Shown in pieces: positions 51,578 to 60,981 of a stretch of DNA of 64,000 nucleotides; position 1 is the first letter of the stretch; each line of letters opens with the position of its first letter. The notes below the pieces were generated by a model that was not told the origin of the DNA, did no database searches, and saw only the letters and a program-made list of their open reading frames with translations. Source of the stretch: Hymenobacter siberiensis (GTDB lineage Bacteria; Bacteroidota; Bacteroidia; Cytophagales; Hymenobacteraceae). Position numbers and translations under genes: made by a program. The DNA is taken from assembly GCF_018967845.1 (NCBI RefSeq), contig NZ_JAHLZZ010000001.1, positions 1,922,001 to 1,986,000 on the forward strand. The letters run 5' to 3'.

Positions 51578-53788
51578 CTACTCCCCCAGCTTCCCCAGAA
51601 TCTCCAGCGCCGCCGTGGCGATGACCGTGCCCGGCCCGTACACGCCGGCCACGCCGGCATCGAACAGGAACTGGTAGTCCTGGGCGGGAATTACGCCGCC
51701 GGCTATCACCAGAATGTCTTCGCGGCCGAGCTCCTTGAGTTCCGTCAGAAGCTGCGGGAGCAGGGTTTTGTGGCCGGCCGCGAGGCTGCTCACGCCCACC
51801 ACGTGCACGTCGTTGTCGGCGGCCTGGCGGGCTACTTCGGCGGGGGTTTGGAAGAGGGGGGCAATGTCGACATCGAAGCCCACATCGGCGAAGCTGGTGG
51901 CGATGATTTTTGCGCCCCGGTCGTGGCCGTCCTGGCCCATTTTGGCTACCAGCATGCGGGGGCGGCGGCCTTCGTGGGTAGCAAATGCTTCGGCGGCGGC
52001 GCGGGCCTGCTCGAAGGCCACGTTGTGGCTCATCTCCTGCGAGTACACGCCGGCCACGGTGCGCGTGGTGGCCTGGTGGCGGCCAAACTGCGCTTCGAGG
52101 GCATCGGAGATTTCGCCGAGGGTGGCGCGGGCGCGAGCGGCGGTGATGGCTAAAGCCAACAAGTTAGAAGTGAAGAGTGAAGAGTTAAGAGTTGATTCGG
52201 CAGAGGCTCCCGCTTCAACTCTTAACTCTTCACTCTTCACTCCTAACTCATCAAGGCGAACTCCGGCCGCCTCCGTAATAGCGGCTAGGGCTACTTTTAC
52301 GGCCACGGGGTCGCGGTCAGCGCGCACTTGTTTCAGGCGGGCAATCTGGCTTTCGCGCACCGCATCGTTGTCGATGTCAAGTACTTCGACCTCGGTTTTC
52401 TCGGTGGTCTGGTACTTGTTCACGCCCACGATAGTTTCCTTGCCCGAGTCAATGCGGGCCTGCTTGCGGGCCGCCGCTTCCTCGATGCGCAGCTTGGGCA
52501 GGCCGGTTTCGATGGCTTTGGCCATGCCGCCCAACTCTTCTACTTCCTGAATGAGGGCCCAGGCCTTGTCAGCCAGCTCGTGGGTCAAGGCTTCAACGTA
52601 ATAGCTGCCGCCCCAGGGGTCTACCACCTTGGTTACGTCGGTTTCGAGTTGGAGGTAGAGCTGCGTGTTGCGGGCAATGCGGGCCGAGAAATCGGTGGGC
52701 AGGGCAATGGCCTCGTCGAGGGCGTTGGTGTGCAGGCTCTGGGTGCCGCCGAGCACGGCCGCGAGGGCCTCAATGGCGGTGCGGGCCACGTTGTTGTACG
52801 GGTCCTGCTCGGTGAGGGAGTAGCCCGACGTCTGGCAGTGGGTGCGCAGGGCCAAGCTTTTGGGGTTGATGGGATTAAAGGGTTTGATGAGCTTGGCCCA
52901 GAGCATGCGGCCGGCACGCAGCTTGGCAATCTCCATGAAGTGGTTCATCCCGATGGCCCAGAAGAAGCTCAGGCGCGGAGCGAATTCGTCAATCTCCATG
53001 CCCGCCGCGAGGCCGGCGCGCACGTATTCCAGACCGTCGGCCAGGGTATAGGCCAGCTCCAGGTCGGCGGTAGCCCCGGCCTCCTGCATGTGGTAGCCCG
53101 AAATGGAAATGCTGTTAAACTTGGGCATCCGGGCCGCCGTGTAGCTGAAGATATCGGCGATGATGCGCATGCTCGGCGCGGGCGGGTAGATGTAGGTGTT
53201 GCGCACCATAAACTCCTTCAGAATATCGTTCTGAATGGTGCCGGCCAGCTTCTCCGGACTCACGCCCTGCTCCTCGGCCGCCACAATGTAGAAGGCCAGC
53301 ACGGGCAGCACGGCCCCGTTCATGGTCATCGACACCGACATCTGGTCGAGCGGAATCTGGTCGAAGAGAATTTTCATATCCTCCACCGAATCGATGGCCA
53401 CCCCGGCTTTGCCCACGTCGCCCTGCACGCGGGGGTGGTCAGAATCGTAGCCCCGGTGGGTGGCTAGGTCGAAGGCCACGCTCAGCCCTTTCTGCCCGCC
53501 GGCCAGGTTGCGGCGGTAAAAGGCGTTCGATTCCTCGGCCGTGGAGAAGCCCGCGTACTGCCGGATGGTCCACGGATTCTGGGTGTACATGCTGGCGTAG
53601 GGGCCGCGCAGGAAAGGGGCCTCCCCCGCCCCAAAACCCAAGTGGTCGAGGTGGGCTACATCCTCCGGGCCGTATACGGGCTTGATGGTAATGCCTTCGG
53701 GCGTGAGCGTGGCGGCCGTTTCGGGCGCAGCGGCGGCGGCGGGCGCAGGGGCGGCGTTGTAGGGAATCGAAGAGAAGTCGGGCTTCAT
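51578..53788 (-). CDS. mutB: Methylmalonyl-CoA mutase large subunit, with a repeat-encoded insert
   Basis: MutB (EC 5.4.99.2) interconverts methylmalonyl-CoA and succinyl-CoA with adenosylcobalamin. Residues about 40-480 are the TIM-barrel substrate domain ([32 protein letters not shown]). Residues about 600-736 are the B12-binding domain with the cobalt-ligand motif DGHDRGAK. Near residues 512-541, in the linker, the sequence [20 protein letters not shown] and neighbours is translated from a palindromic repeat inserted in frame, so the protein is about 30 residues longer than expected. Flanking family sequence ([20 protein letters not shown]) is intact. It lies downstream of mutA; MeaB is encoded at 9225. 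Confidence 0.95.
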   Translation of the reverse strand: MKPDFSSIPYNAAPAPAAAAAPETAATLTPEGITIKPVYGPEDVAHLDHLGFGAGEAPFLRGPYASMYTQNPWTIRQYAGFSTAEESNAFYRRNLAGGQKGLSVAFDLATHRGYDSDHPRVQGDVGKAGVAIDSVEDMKILFDQIPLDQMSVSMTMNGAVLPVLAFYIVAAEEQGVSPEKLAGTIQNDILKEFMVRNTYIYPPAPSMRIIADIFSYTAARMPKFNSISISGYHMQEAGATADLELAYTLADGLEYVRAGLAAGMEIDEFAPRLSFFWAIGMNHFMEIAKLRAGRMLWAKLIKPFNPINPKSLALRTHCQTSGYSLTEQDPYNNVARTAIEALAAVLGGTQSLHTNALDEAIALPTDFSARIARNTQLYLQLETDVTKVVDPWGGSYYVEALTHELADKAWALIQEVEELGGMAKAIETGLPKLRIEEAAARKQARIDSGKETIVGVNKYQTTEKTEVEVLDIDNDAVRESQIARLKQVRADRDPVAVKVALAAITEAAGVRLDELGVKSEELRVEAGASAESTLNSSLFTSNLLALAITAARARATLGEISDALEAQFGRHQATTRTVAGVYSQEMSHNVAFEQARAAAEAFATHEGRRPRMLVAKMGQDGHDRGAKIIATSFADVGFDVDIAPLFQTPAEVARQAADNDVHVVGVSSLAAGHKTLLPQLLTELKELGREDILVIAGGVIPAQDYQFLFDAGVAGVYGPGTVIATAALEILGKLGE
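52163..52247. repeat. Palindromic repeat inserted in frame within mutB
   Basis: Arms 52163-52195 and 52215-52247 (GTTAGAAGTGAAGAGTGAAG and onward) pair at 32 of 33 positions around a 19-base loop. The composition is much lower in GC than the mutB sequence around it. It is open in the mutB frame and adds roughly 28-30 codons. Confidence 0.88.
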
Positions 53789-53800
53789 TATGGGGAATTC

Positions 53801-53907
53801 TGAATTATAAATTATAAATTATAAATGAGTAAAGTCACTACGAACAGTATGATTAACCGCCCGCCAAGCCACTCATTTATAATTTATAATTCAAAATTTA
53901 TAATTGA
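53801..53907. repeat. AT-rich palindromic repeat between mutA and mutB
   Basis: TGAATTATAAATTATAAATT..ATGAGT (53801-53830) is complementary to ACTCATTTATAATTTATAAT and onward (53871-53907). The arms are made of ATTATAA units. The loop is about 40 bases and GC-richer. It takes up nearly all of the 123-base gap between the mutA stop codon and the mutB start codon. Confidence 0.85.
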
Positions 53908-53911
53908 TAAA

Positions 53912-55696
53912 CTACCGCCCTTGCAATCGGGCCAGTACTTCCTCGGTCGTATAGCCCTGCACCTTCATTTCCTGGAAGCCGAACACCCGCACCGCGTCGT
54001 GCATGGTGGCCAGGTCGGAGCTGAGCAGGGCCGGCGGGATGAACTGCTGCTTCTCAGTCGGAATCTGATAGATGAAGCGGGCAAACTTCTGGAACTGCTC
54101 GGGCGTGGCGTACATCAGTGTTGCTTCCTCGGCCGAGGAGTAGAGCAGCGACAGCGTGCCGGCCGGGTGGCTGGCGGCCAGCTCGGGCCGCTCGTGCTTC
54201 TGCAGCGTTTGCAGAAACGACTCCAGAATAACCTGGTTGGTATCGCCGCCCAGCAGCACCACGGCGGCGCGCTTGCTCTTGCGGTTGCGGCGCTCAAAGT
54301 GGAGGGCCGTGGCCAGGCGCAGTACCTCGGTGGGGTAGGCGGCCCGCGTCACATCAAAATCAGCGGAGCGCAGCAGCTTCTTGGGGTGGAAGCTGAACTG
54401 CTCGCCCTTGTTCTGGAAGCGGTTGGTGCCCACAATCACCTGCTGGCCGCTGGCAATGCGGCGGAAGGTTTCGGTGGCCACGGCCTTGATTTCTTCTAGC
54501 ACCTGGGCCCGCACCGCCGGCAGCCCGCCTGCCGCCTCCATGCGTTGAAACAGCGCCCAGGCCTCCTGGGCCAGCTGGTCGGTGAGGGTTTCGAGGTAGT
54601 AGGAGCCAGCGGCGGGGTCCTGTACCCGGCCCAGGCCGGCTTCTTCGCGCAGTAGCACCGAGAGGTTGCGCGCCAACCGGCTCGAAAACTCGTTGGCATC
54701 GGCAAACAGGCAGTCGAACGGAGCCACGCTCAGCGAATCGGCCCCGCCCAATACGGCGCTCATGGCCTCGGTGGTGTGGCGCAGCAGGTTGGTGTGGGCA
54801 TCGAGGGTCGTCTGCGTCCAGGTGGCCGTGGTGGCGTGGATGCGCAGGTGGGCATGCAGCCCGGCGGGCAGGCCAAAACCGTGCAGCAGCGTGGCCCACA
54901 GCCGGCGCAAGGCGCGCAGCTTGGCAATTTCGAGGAAGTAGCCGGGCATCACGGCGATGTGCAGGTGCAGGGCGGCGGCCACTTCGGCGGCCGTGGTTTC
55001 GGCATCGGGCAGCTCGGCCAGCAGGGCGGCGGCGGTGTTCAGGCTGAAGGCAATCTGTTGGGTGGCAGTAGCCCCGCGATTGCCGAAAAAGGCCCCATTC
55101 ACAGCTACCGCGCGGAAATCGGGCATGCCCGTGGTCAGGCGCACGCAGCGGCGCAGGGCGGCGCGGTAGTCGGCCCTCTCGGCCCCCTCGGGCACGGGGC
55201 CGGGGGTAAAGCGCATGAAGCCGCGCAGGGCAGTGCCGGGCGCGGCTTCCACCAGCTGGGTCAGGAGCTCGTCGGGGGCGGCCACCACGGTGTAGCCCAC
55301 GAAGGTGCGGGCCAGCGGCAGCTGCTCGGCCAGGTAGTGCACGGCCAGCGCCGGAATGTCGTGGATAATGAAATGGATGCCGTCGGCCCCGTTAGTAAGG
55401 GCAGCGGCGGCCTGGTCAATCTGGGTACGCCCGTCGGTGCCGATGGGCACTGTCAGTTCCGGTACGTTCAGCCAGGGTTGCAAGGGGCGGGGCAGGGGCG
55501 CGGGTGGGCCACCCAGCGCGGCGAGGGCTTCGCGGTGGTAGAACGGCTCCAGGGCAAAGCCGTCGGGCAGGGGCCAGCGCAGCGTGGCCGGGTCCCGGCC
55601 TTTGAGCTCACGGACCAGGCGGGCCTGCCACTCGGCAGTAGTCACGGCTGGGAATTCGGCAAAGGAAACGGGCGCGGCCGTGAGGATGTCGGACAT
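53912..55696 (-). CDS. mutA: Methylmalonyl-CoA mutase small subunit
   Basis: MutA is the non-catalytic partner of MutB in the alpha-beta mutase. The 594-residue protein follows the mutase fold: LVRELKGRDPATLRWPLPDG, RLTTGMPDFRAVAVNGAFFG, then LRIHATTATWTQTTLDAHTN and VLGGADSLSVAPFD, then QDPAAGSYYLETLTDQLAQE. The DxHDRG cobalamin motif is absent from its C-terminal region, as expected for the small subunit. It is the first gene of the mutA-mutB pair. Length is somewhat shorter than the 620-640 residues usual in actinobacteria but normal for Bacteroidota. Confidence 0.92.
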   Translation of the reverse strand: MSDILTAAPVSFAEFPAVTTAEWQARLVRELKGRDPATLRWPLPDGFALEPFYHREALAALGGPPAPLPRPLQPWLNVPELTVPIGTDGRTQIDQAAAALTNGADGIHFIIHDIPALAVHYLAEQLPLARTFVGYTVVAAPDELLTQLVEAAPGTALRGFMRFTPGPVPEGAERADYRAALRRCVRLTTGMPDFRAVAVNGAFFGNRGATATQQIAFSLNTAAALLAELPDAETTAAEVAAALHLHIAVMPGYFLEIAKLRALRRLWATLLHGFGLPAGLHAHLRIHATTATWTQTTLDAHTNLLRHTTEAMSAVLGGADSLSVAPFDCLFADANEFSSRLARNLSVLLREEAGLGRVQDPAAGSYYLETLTDQLAQEAWALFQRMEAAGGLPAVRAQVLEEIKAVATETFRRIASGQQVIVGTNRFQNKGEQFSFHPKKLLRSADFDVTRAAYPTEVLRLATALHFERRNRKSKRAAVVLLGGDTNQVILESFLQTLQKHERPELAASHPAGTLSLLYSSAEEATLMYATPEQFQKFARFIYQIPTEKQQFIPPALLSSDLATMHDAVRVFGFQEMKVQGYTTEEVLARLQGR

Positions 55697-55804
55697 ATCT
55701 TTCTACTGCTAGAAATTGGCTATTCAGCCGAATGAGGAGCGAAAGATACCGCCTCAAGCGCAGAATAAGGGCGGTGATTATCATTACTCCTGCTTGTGAG
55801 CCCC

Positions 55805-55812
55805 TACATTTG
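55805..55812 (+). promoter_or_regulatory. -7 promoter box TACATTTG
   Basis: A perfect TAnnTTTG box 24 bases upstream of the GTG start codon at 55837. It rules out the long ORF start at 55732, which lies upstream of the box. Confidence 0.55.
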
Positions 55813-55836
55813 CAGGCTATTCTGATTCCACAGTTT

Positions 55837-57102
55837 GTGCTGAAAATTCTTTACCAATCGTTTGTCGCCTTGCTCGCGGTACTGGCACTGCCTTTTGCCG
55901 TGCATGCGCAGGCCAATTTTCGCCCCGGTTATATCGTTGCGCTGAAGGGCGATACACTACGCGGCAGCGTGGACTACGGGAGTGGCAACCGCAGCGCCTA
56001 CGAGTGTCGGTTTCGGGCTGATAATGCGGCGGCCATTGAGAAGCTTCTGCCCAACCAACTACAGGGGTATGGTTTTCCGCACGACCGTTTTTACCAATCC
56101 CGGCGAGTGCCGGCTCAGAACCCGGCAGCCGATACCACTTCCGAAAGACTGTTTTTAGAAGTATTGGTGCAAGGTCCGGCCAGCTTATATTATCTGAGCG
56201 ATATCAACAGCGGCAACCACTACTACTTTCGCTCCGGCAATAGTCCCGTGCAGCCGCTGGTGCAGCTATCTGAAACTGTGACGATAAACGGTAGCAAGTA
56301 CACGCGCAAAAACCCTTTGTTTCGGATTGCTCTTGCCGAAGCATTCCAGGCTTGTCCGGCGGTGCATAGCAAAGTGAGCGAGTTGCCGTTCGCCTCCAGT
56401 AGTCTCATTCGAATTTTTCAGCAGTACAATGCGTGTGTAGGTGGCAGCCAGATAGTGTCAGCAGTGGCAAACGCTAAGCAGCGGAGCTATTTTTTGCTGG
56501 AGGCTGTGGCCGGGGCGCAGGCCAGCAGCCTGCGTTTCGACGGAGAAATTCCGATGAAAAATACCCCCATCAGTGGGGGAATACGGCCGGTGGTTGGTTT
56601 GGCATTGCAACAGTACCTGCCGGTGTGGGCCAATCGATTCGGCGTTCGAATAGAGCTCTTGTACCAGCCTCAGCAGTATAGCAATGAGTTTTTCGCACCC
56701 TCCGCTTATGCCTATGCGGCTTATCAGGAAGTCCGGATAAAGTTCGACCAGCTGCGGGTGCCTGTACTGTTTCGTTACATGCCGCTCAATGGTCGCTTTC
56801 AGCCATTTATAGAGGCCGGTGTCAGTGTTGCCTTTGCACTCAATAGTTCCAATGAATACCGCTACCGGGCACAGCCTACCTCAACCTATTCGCCCTGGCG
56901 ACCAATACTCGAAAGCCCCCGGGGTAGCGAGGAGAGTGTTTTGGCGGGGCTGGGCGCCTCGGCGCTATTGCCAAACAAGCGTCACTTAACCGCCGAATTT
57001 CGTGCCGAGCGAACCAATGGCTTCAGCGAAGCCGTTGCCATTACCACCATCATCAACCGGGCTTACCTGTTGCTGAGCTACGACCTGATAAAGTCACGTT
57101 AG
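55837..57102 (+). CDS. Outer-membrane beta-barrel protein, PorT/OMP_b-brl-like
   Basis: With the GTG start at 55837 the 421-residue protein begins VLKILYQSFVALLAVLALPF, a signal peptide ending near VHAQ. The first half (about 25-200) is beta-rich: FRPGYIVALKGDTLRGSVDY opens a domain common in Bacteroidota outer-membrane proteins. The second half has barrel-like strands (GIRPVVGLALQQYLPV, FGVRIELLYQPQQYSNEFF, LRVPVLFRYMPLNGRFQPFI) and ends YLLLSYDLIKSR, an acceptable terminal strand. The function is unknown. GC is slightly below that of the neighbours. The ATG start at 55732 is rejected because it precedes the promoter box. Confidence 0.65.
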   Translation: MLKILYQSFVALLAVLALPFAVHAQANFRPGYIVALKGDTLRGSVDYGSGNRSAYECRFRADNAAAIEKLLPNQLQGYGFPHDRFYQSRRVPAQNPAADTTSERLFLEVLVQGPASLYYLSDINSGNHYYFRSGNSPVQPLVQLSETVTINGSKYTRKNPLFRIALAEAFQACPAVHSKVSELPFASSSLIRIFQQYNACVGGSQIVSAVANAKQRSYFLLEAVAGAQASSLRFDGEIPMKNTPISGGIRPVVGLALQQYLPVWANRFGVRIELLYQPQQYSNEFFAPSAYAYAAYQEVRIKFDQLRVPVLFRYMPLNGRFQPFIEAGVSVAFALNSSNEYRYRAQPTSTYSPWRPILESPRGSEESVLAGLGASALLPNKRHLTAEFRAERTNGFSEAVAITTIINRAYLLLSYDLIKSR

Positions 57103-57137
57103 CCGAGTTAACGGCCTTTTTTATTCCGAATAGCATC

Positions 57138-57896
57138 ATGCGTTTCTTCCGCTTTCTCATCCCGTCACTTATAGCCGTTGCCCTGGCCCCCGCCTGCCAG
57201 CGTGCTGCCTATGCACCCACGGCCCACTTCGTGCCCGCCACAAGCCAGGTGGTGGGCAAAACCCAGGCCGAGGACCCCGCCATTGCCGCCCTCATTGCGC
57301 CCTACCATGACAAGGTGACCGCCCAAATGACCGAGGTGCTCGGTACCGCCCCGGTCGCGCTCACAAAAGCAGCCGGTGAAAACCCGTTGTCCAACTTCGT
57401 GGCTGACCTGCAGCGCGAGCGTGCCAGTGCCGAGCTTAAACAGCCCATCGCGCTAGGCGTGATGACCAACGGCGGCCTGCGCGCCGGCTTCGCGGCTGGC
57501 CCCGTCACGCTGGGTTCGGTGTTTGAGTTGATGCCGTTTGAGAATGAGCTGGTGGTCCTCGACGCTCCCGGGCCGGTGGTGCAGCAGCTGTTTGACTACG
57601 CCGCCCACATCAAAATGGCCATATCCGGCGCTACCTACTCGGTCACCTTCGATGGCATGCCCAAGGATATCCGCATCGGCGACCAGCCCTTCGATGTGAA
57701 CGATTCGCGCACCTATCCCATTGCCATCTCCGACTACCTGGCCACTGGCGGCGACAATCTCTCGTTCTTTAAAATCCTCACGCCGCGCCACACCAACGTG
57801 CTGCTCCGCACCGCCATCGCCGACCACGTCCGTGCTCTCACCAAAGCCGGCAAGCCGGTCACGGCCCGGGTCGAAGGCCGCGTGAAAGCCAATTAA
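57138..57896 (+). CDS. 5'-nucleotidase C-terminal domain lipoprotein
   Basis: A 252-residue protein with N-terminus MRFFRFLIPSLIAVALAPAC, a lipoprotein signal with a lipobox-like LAPAC. The rest is a 5_nucleotid_C domain: LTKAAGENPLSNFVADLQRE, LGVMTNGGLRAGFAAGPVTL and VFELMPFENELVVLDAPG, then YPIAISDYLATGGDNLSFF, which form the nucleoside-binding face. The metallophosphatase half that usually precedes this domain in one chain is encoded by the next gene, 349 bases downstream. Alone it would bind substrate but lack the metal site, so the two products probably work together. Confidence 0.88.
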   Translation: MRFFRFLIPSLIAVALAPACQRAAYAPTAHFVPATSQVVGKTQAEDPAIAALIAPYHDKVTAQMTEVLGTAPVALTKAAGENPLSNFVADLQRERASAELKQPIALGVMTNGGLRAGFAAGPVTLGSVFELMPFENELVVLDAPGPVVQQLFDYAAHIKMAISGATYSVTFDGMPKDIRIGDQPFDVNDSRTYPIAISDYLATGGDNLSFFKILTPRHTNVLLRTAIADHVRALTKAGKPVTARVEGRVKAN

Positions 57897-57931
57897 GAAT
57901 GACTATTGTTATCGATACCCGCCAAATTATT

Positions 57932-58082
57932 GAAGCTGTTTAGAAAGTCCCCGAACGGTCATGCGGAGCGCAGCGCAGCATCTTGCTCGCATCGTCAGGC
58001 CCGTTCAACGATGCGAGCAAGATGCTGCGCTGCGCGCTGCATGACCGTTTGAGTACCTTTTGTGACTTTCTAAACAACTCCA
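57932..58082. repeat. Long palindromic repeat with GAAGCTGTTTAGAAAG ends (copy 8)
   Basis: Outer arms GAAGCTGTTTAGAAAG and CTTTCTAAACAACTCC enclose a GTCATGC-type core: GGTCATGCGGAGCGCAGCGC, GCATCTTGCTCGCATCG, and complementary right arms. The core is related to the GTCATGC family and the outer ends to the short copy at 47681. It separates the two 5'-nucleotidase halves. Confidence 0.85.
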
Positions 58083-58244
58083 TTTAGAGCATGCTGCTGA
58101 TTTTGCTGCTAGGGAAGCGCATTTGTTTCAGGAGTTGCTCCGCCTTTGTAAACTGGCGGAGGATTGAAAAAGGAGACCGAGCCATTTTGGCTCTTTCCTA
58201 CCATAAATAGTTTGTTGTAATTGACTTTTTGCGTCATCAAGATT

Positions 58245-59183
58245 ATGCAACGTCGCGATTTTCTCCGCAATTCCTTCCTCGGCACCGCCGGCCTCACCGT
58301 GCTGGGCGGCCTGGCCAACTCGGCTGCCGCAGCCACTAACGCCAAGGCTCCGCTCAAGCTCACCATTCTGCATACCAACGACATGCACTCGCGCATCGAG
58401 CCCTTTCCCGACAATGGCGGGCAGTGGGCCGGGCTGGGTGGCATGGCCCGGCGCGCCGCGCTTATCAAGGAGGTGCGGGCCCAGGAGCCCAACGTGCTGC
58501 TGCTCGACTCGGGCGATATCTTCCAGGGCACGCCGTACTTCAACTTCTTCGGCGGCGAGCTGGAGTACAAGCTGATGAGCCAGATGGGATACGACGCCAG
58601 CACCCTCGGCAACCACGACTTCGACAACGGCATTGAGGGCCTGCAGCGCCAGCTGCCCAACGCCACCTTTCCCTTCCTCATCGCCAACTACGACTTTTCG
58701 AAAACGCCGCTGGCCGGCCGCTTTGCTCCCTACAAGGTGTTCGAGAAACAGGGCATCCGCATCGGCGTGTTTGGCATCGGCATCGAGCTGAGCGGGCTGG
58801 TAGCCGATAAAAACTTCGGTCAGACCATCTACCTCGACCCCGTGGCCAAGGCCAGGGAAATGGCCGCCCAGCTACGCGGCCCCGAGCGCTGCGACCTCGT
58901 TATCTGCCTCTCGCACCTGGGCTACAAGTACGAAAACGATAAGCTCGATGACCGCAAGCTGGCCGCCCAGGTTTCTGGAATCGACCTCATACTGGGCGGG
59001 CACACCCACACGTTTATGGCCGCGCCCGAGCCCATCGCCAGTCCCGACGGCCACGCCACCCTCATCAACCAGGTGGGCTGGTCGGGCATCAATCTGGGCC
59101 GGCTGGATTATGAATTCTCAATAAAAAATAAGCGCGCCGGGCTGGCAAGTGCCGCCGTGGTGCCGGTTCGGGCCGCCTGCTAA
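58245..59183 (+). CDS. 5'-nucleotidase metallophosphatase domain, Tat-exported
   Basis: A 312-residue protein with a twin-arginine signal, MQRRDFLRNSFLGTAGLTVL; ATG 58245 is chosen so the RRDFL motif sits at the N-terminus. The metal-binding motifs of the UshA/5'-nucleotidase phosphoesterase fold are all present: LTILHTNDMHSRIEPF, DSGDIFQGTPYF, LGNHDFDNG, CLSHLGYK and GGHTHTF. The C-terminal nucleotide-binding domain is missing and is supplied by the gene at 57138. It hydrolyses nucleotides or related phosphoesters in the periplasm. Together the pair should behave as one 5'-nucleotidase. Tat export of this half and Sec/lipoprotein export of the other is unusual. Confidence 0.88.
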   Translation: MQRRDFLRNSFLGTAGLTVLGGLANSAAAATNAKAPLKLTILHTNDMHSRIEPFPDNGGQWAGLGGMARRAALIKEVRAQEPNVLLLDSGDIFQGTPYFNFFGGELEYKLMSQMGYDASTLGNHDFDNGIEGLQRQLPNATFPFLIANYDFSKTPLAGRFAPYKVFEKQGIRIGVFGIGIELSGLVADKNFGQTIYLDPVAKAREMAAQLRGPERCDLVICLSHLGYKYENDKLDDRKLAAQVSGIDLILGGHTHTFMAAPEPIASPDGHATLINQVGWSGINLGRLDYEFSIKNKRAGLASAAVVPVRAAC

Positions 59184-59228
59184 AAGCACGACATACACAA
59201 GGTCATTTCGGCTTTTTTAAGTGCGAAG

Positions 59229-59237
59229 TTTTCCACA
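59229..59237 (+). promoter_or_regulatory. DnaA box TTTTCCACA upstream of dnaA
   Basis: TTTTCCACA fits the DnaA box consensus TTWTNCACA. It is 99 bases before the dnaA start codon. It may mediate autorepression, or be part of an origin region, though only one clear box was found within the 152-base gap. Confidence 0.5.
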
Positions 59238-59335
59238 ATTTTGTTCCCCTCTAAAAAATAACGCCCGGTTCGGGCGGCTGATTTCGGCTCCTTTTTTGCT
59301 CCCGGTTTTTCGCCGGTTTCCTTTCAATCGTTCAA

Positions 59336-60898
59336 ATGCTCAAGGATTTTCGCACGGTTTGGGCTGGCTGCTTACGCAGCATCTCGGCGGAAATCGGGGA
59401 GCAGAGCTTTAGGACCTGGTTCCAGCCCATTGTGCCGGTCGAGCTGAAGGGCAACGTGCTCACCATTCAGGTGCCGAGCGCCTATTTCTACGACTGGCTG
59501 GAAGAGCATTACGTGGATGAGCTGCGCCGCGCCCTCTACCAGCAGCTGGGCTCCGAAGGCCGCCTCGAATACAGCGTGGTGGTAGACCAGGGCAACGAGC
59601 AGACGCCGCCCCGCGCCCTGCACCTGCCGCCCACCCGCAAGCAGGCCGCCCCCGACCCGCGCGACGCGCCCCAGCCCATGCCGGGCACAACTGCCGTGGG
59701 CAACCCGCTGGCCGGCAGCGCCCGCGCCGCCTCGGCCCGCTACGTGAACTCGGGTGCGGTGCGTACTACGCCGCGCGGCAACAACTTCGCCAACGGCGGC
59801 GGGGCCGACACCCTGTCCCCGCCCCGCAACCCCTTCGACCAGGCCAAACCCGTGGATGGCAACCTGGTACCGTCGCAGCTCAACGGCTCGTACACCTTCG
59901 ACAACTACATCGAGGGCGACTGTAACCGGCTGGCCCGCTCGGCCGGCCTCGCCGTGGCCAACAAGCCCGGCACCACCAGCTTCAACCCGCTGATGGTGTA
60001 CGGCGGTGTGGGCCTGGGCAAAACCCATCTCGTGCAGGCCATCGGCAACCACATCAAGGCTACGGCGCCCGAGCGGTTCGTGCTCTACGTATCGGCCGAG
60101 AAGTTTACCAACCAGTTCATCGACAGCGTGCAGCGCGCGCAGGTGCAGGACTTCGCGAACTTCTATCTGCAGGTCGATGCCCTGATTCTGGATGACGTGC
60201 AGTTTCTGGCCAACAAGGGCAAGACCCAGGAGATGTTCTTCCACATCTTCAACCACTTGCACCAGTCGGGCAAGCAGATTGTGATGACCTCCGACCGGCC
60301 CCCCAAGGACCTGCTGGGCCTGGAAGACCGCCTGCTGAACCGCTTTAAGTGGGGCCTGACGGCCGATGTGCAGAGCCCTGACTTTGAGACGCGAGTAGCT
60401 ATTATCCGCAACAAGATGGAGCAGGATGGAATTGATATTCCGCCGGACCATGTGGTTGATTATCTGGCCAATTCGGTGCACACCAACGTGCGCGAGCTGG
60501 AAGGCGTCATTGCCTCGCTGGTGGCCCAGAGCAGCTTATCGCGCCGCGACATCGACCTGGAAATGGTGAAGCAGGCCCTGCGCCACATCATCGAGGAAGT
60601 GGAGGCCGAGGTGAACCTCGACTTCATTCAAAAGACCGTGGCCGCGTATTTCGGCATCTCGGTCGATTTGCTGAAGGACAAAACCCGCAAGAAGGAAGTG
60701 GTGACGGCCCGGCAGGTGGCCATGTATTTTGCCAAACACCACACCTCACACACGCTGAAAACCATTGGTTTTCACTTCGGCGGCCGCGACCATACCACCG
60801 TGATGCACTCGGTGCAAACCGTGTCGGATTTGGTGGATTCGGACAAGAAATTCCGCGACCAGGTGGACGAGCTGCGCAAGAAATTCGCCAAGAAGTAA
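59336..60898 (+). CDS. dnaA: Chromosomal replication initiator DnaA
   Basis: DnaA binds DnaA boxes at oriC and opens the duplex. The 520-residue protein has domain I (about 1-90, WAGCLRSISAEIGEQSFRTW), a long variable Pro/Ala/Asn-rich linker (about 95-190), the AAA+ domain with Walker A GGVGLGKTHL near 222 and Walker B LILDDVQFL near 281, and domain IV with the DnaA signature GRDHTTVMHS near 482. The linker is longer than in Escherichia coli. ATG 59336 starts at the conserved domain I. A DnaA box lies in the upstream gap. A bidirectional terminator follows. Confidence 0.97.
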   Translation: MLKDFRTVWAGCLRSISAEIGEQSFRTWFQPIVPVELKGNVLTIQVPSAYFYDWLEEHYVDELRRALYQQLGSEGRLEYSVVVDQGNEQTPPRALHLPPTRKQAAPDPRDAPQPMPGTTAVGNPLAGSARAASARYVNSGAVRTTPRGNNFANGGGADTLSPPRNPFDQAKPVDGNLVPSQLNGSYTFDNYIEGDCNRLARSAGLAVANKPGTTSFNPLMVYGGVGLGKTHLVQAIGNHIKATAPERFVLYVSAEKFTNQFIDSVQRAQVQDFANFYLQVDALILDDVQFLANKGKTQEMFFHIFNHLHQSGKQIVMTSDRPPKDLLGLEDRLLNRFKWGLTADVQSPDFETRVAIIRNKMEQDGIDIPPDHVVDYLANSVHTNVRELEGVIASLVAQSSLSRRDIDLEMVKQALRHIIEEVEAEVNLDFIQKTVAAYFGISVDLLKDKTRKKEVVTARQVAMYFAKHHTSHTLKTIGFHFGGRDHTTVMHSVQTVSDLVDSDKKFRDQVDELRKKFAKK

Positions 60899-60920
60899 GA
60901 CTCGCGGCTTTGATAGCGCA

Positions 60921-60961
60921 AAAAAGGGGCTCCAGACACGCGCAGCGTCTGGAGCCCCTTT
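60921..60961. terminator. Bidirectional terminator after dnaA
   Basis: AAGGGGCTCCAGAC pairs with GTCTGGAGCCCCTT around a nine-base loop. A/T runs flank both sides, so it can stop both dnaA and the convergent gene at 60982. Confidence 0.85.
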
Positions 60962-60981
60962 CAGTTTCTGAGGAATAGAGT

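Noticed and set aside
59184..59335. Complete oriC upstream of dnaA
   Set aside because: Only one DnaA box fits well in the 152 bases and no clear AT-rich unwinding element with repeated boxes is seen; an origin may be elsewhere.
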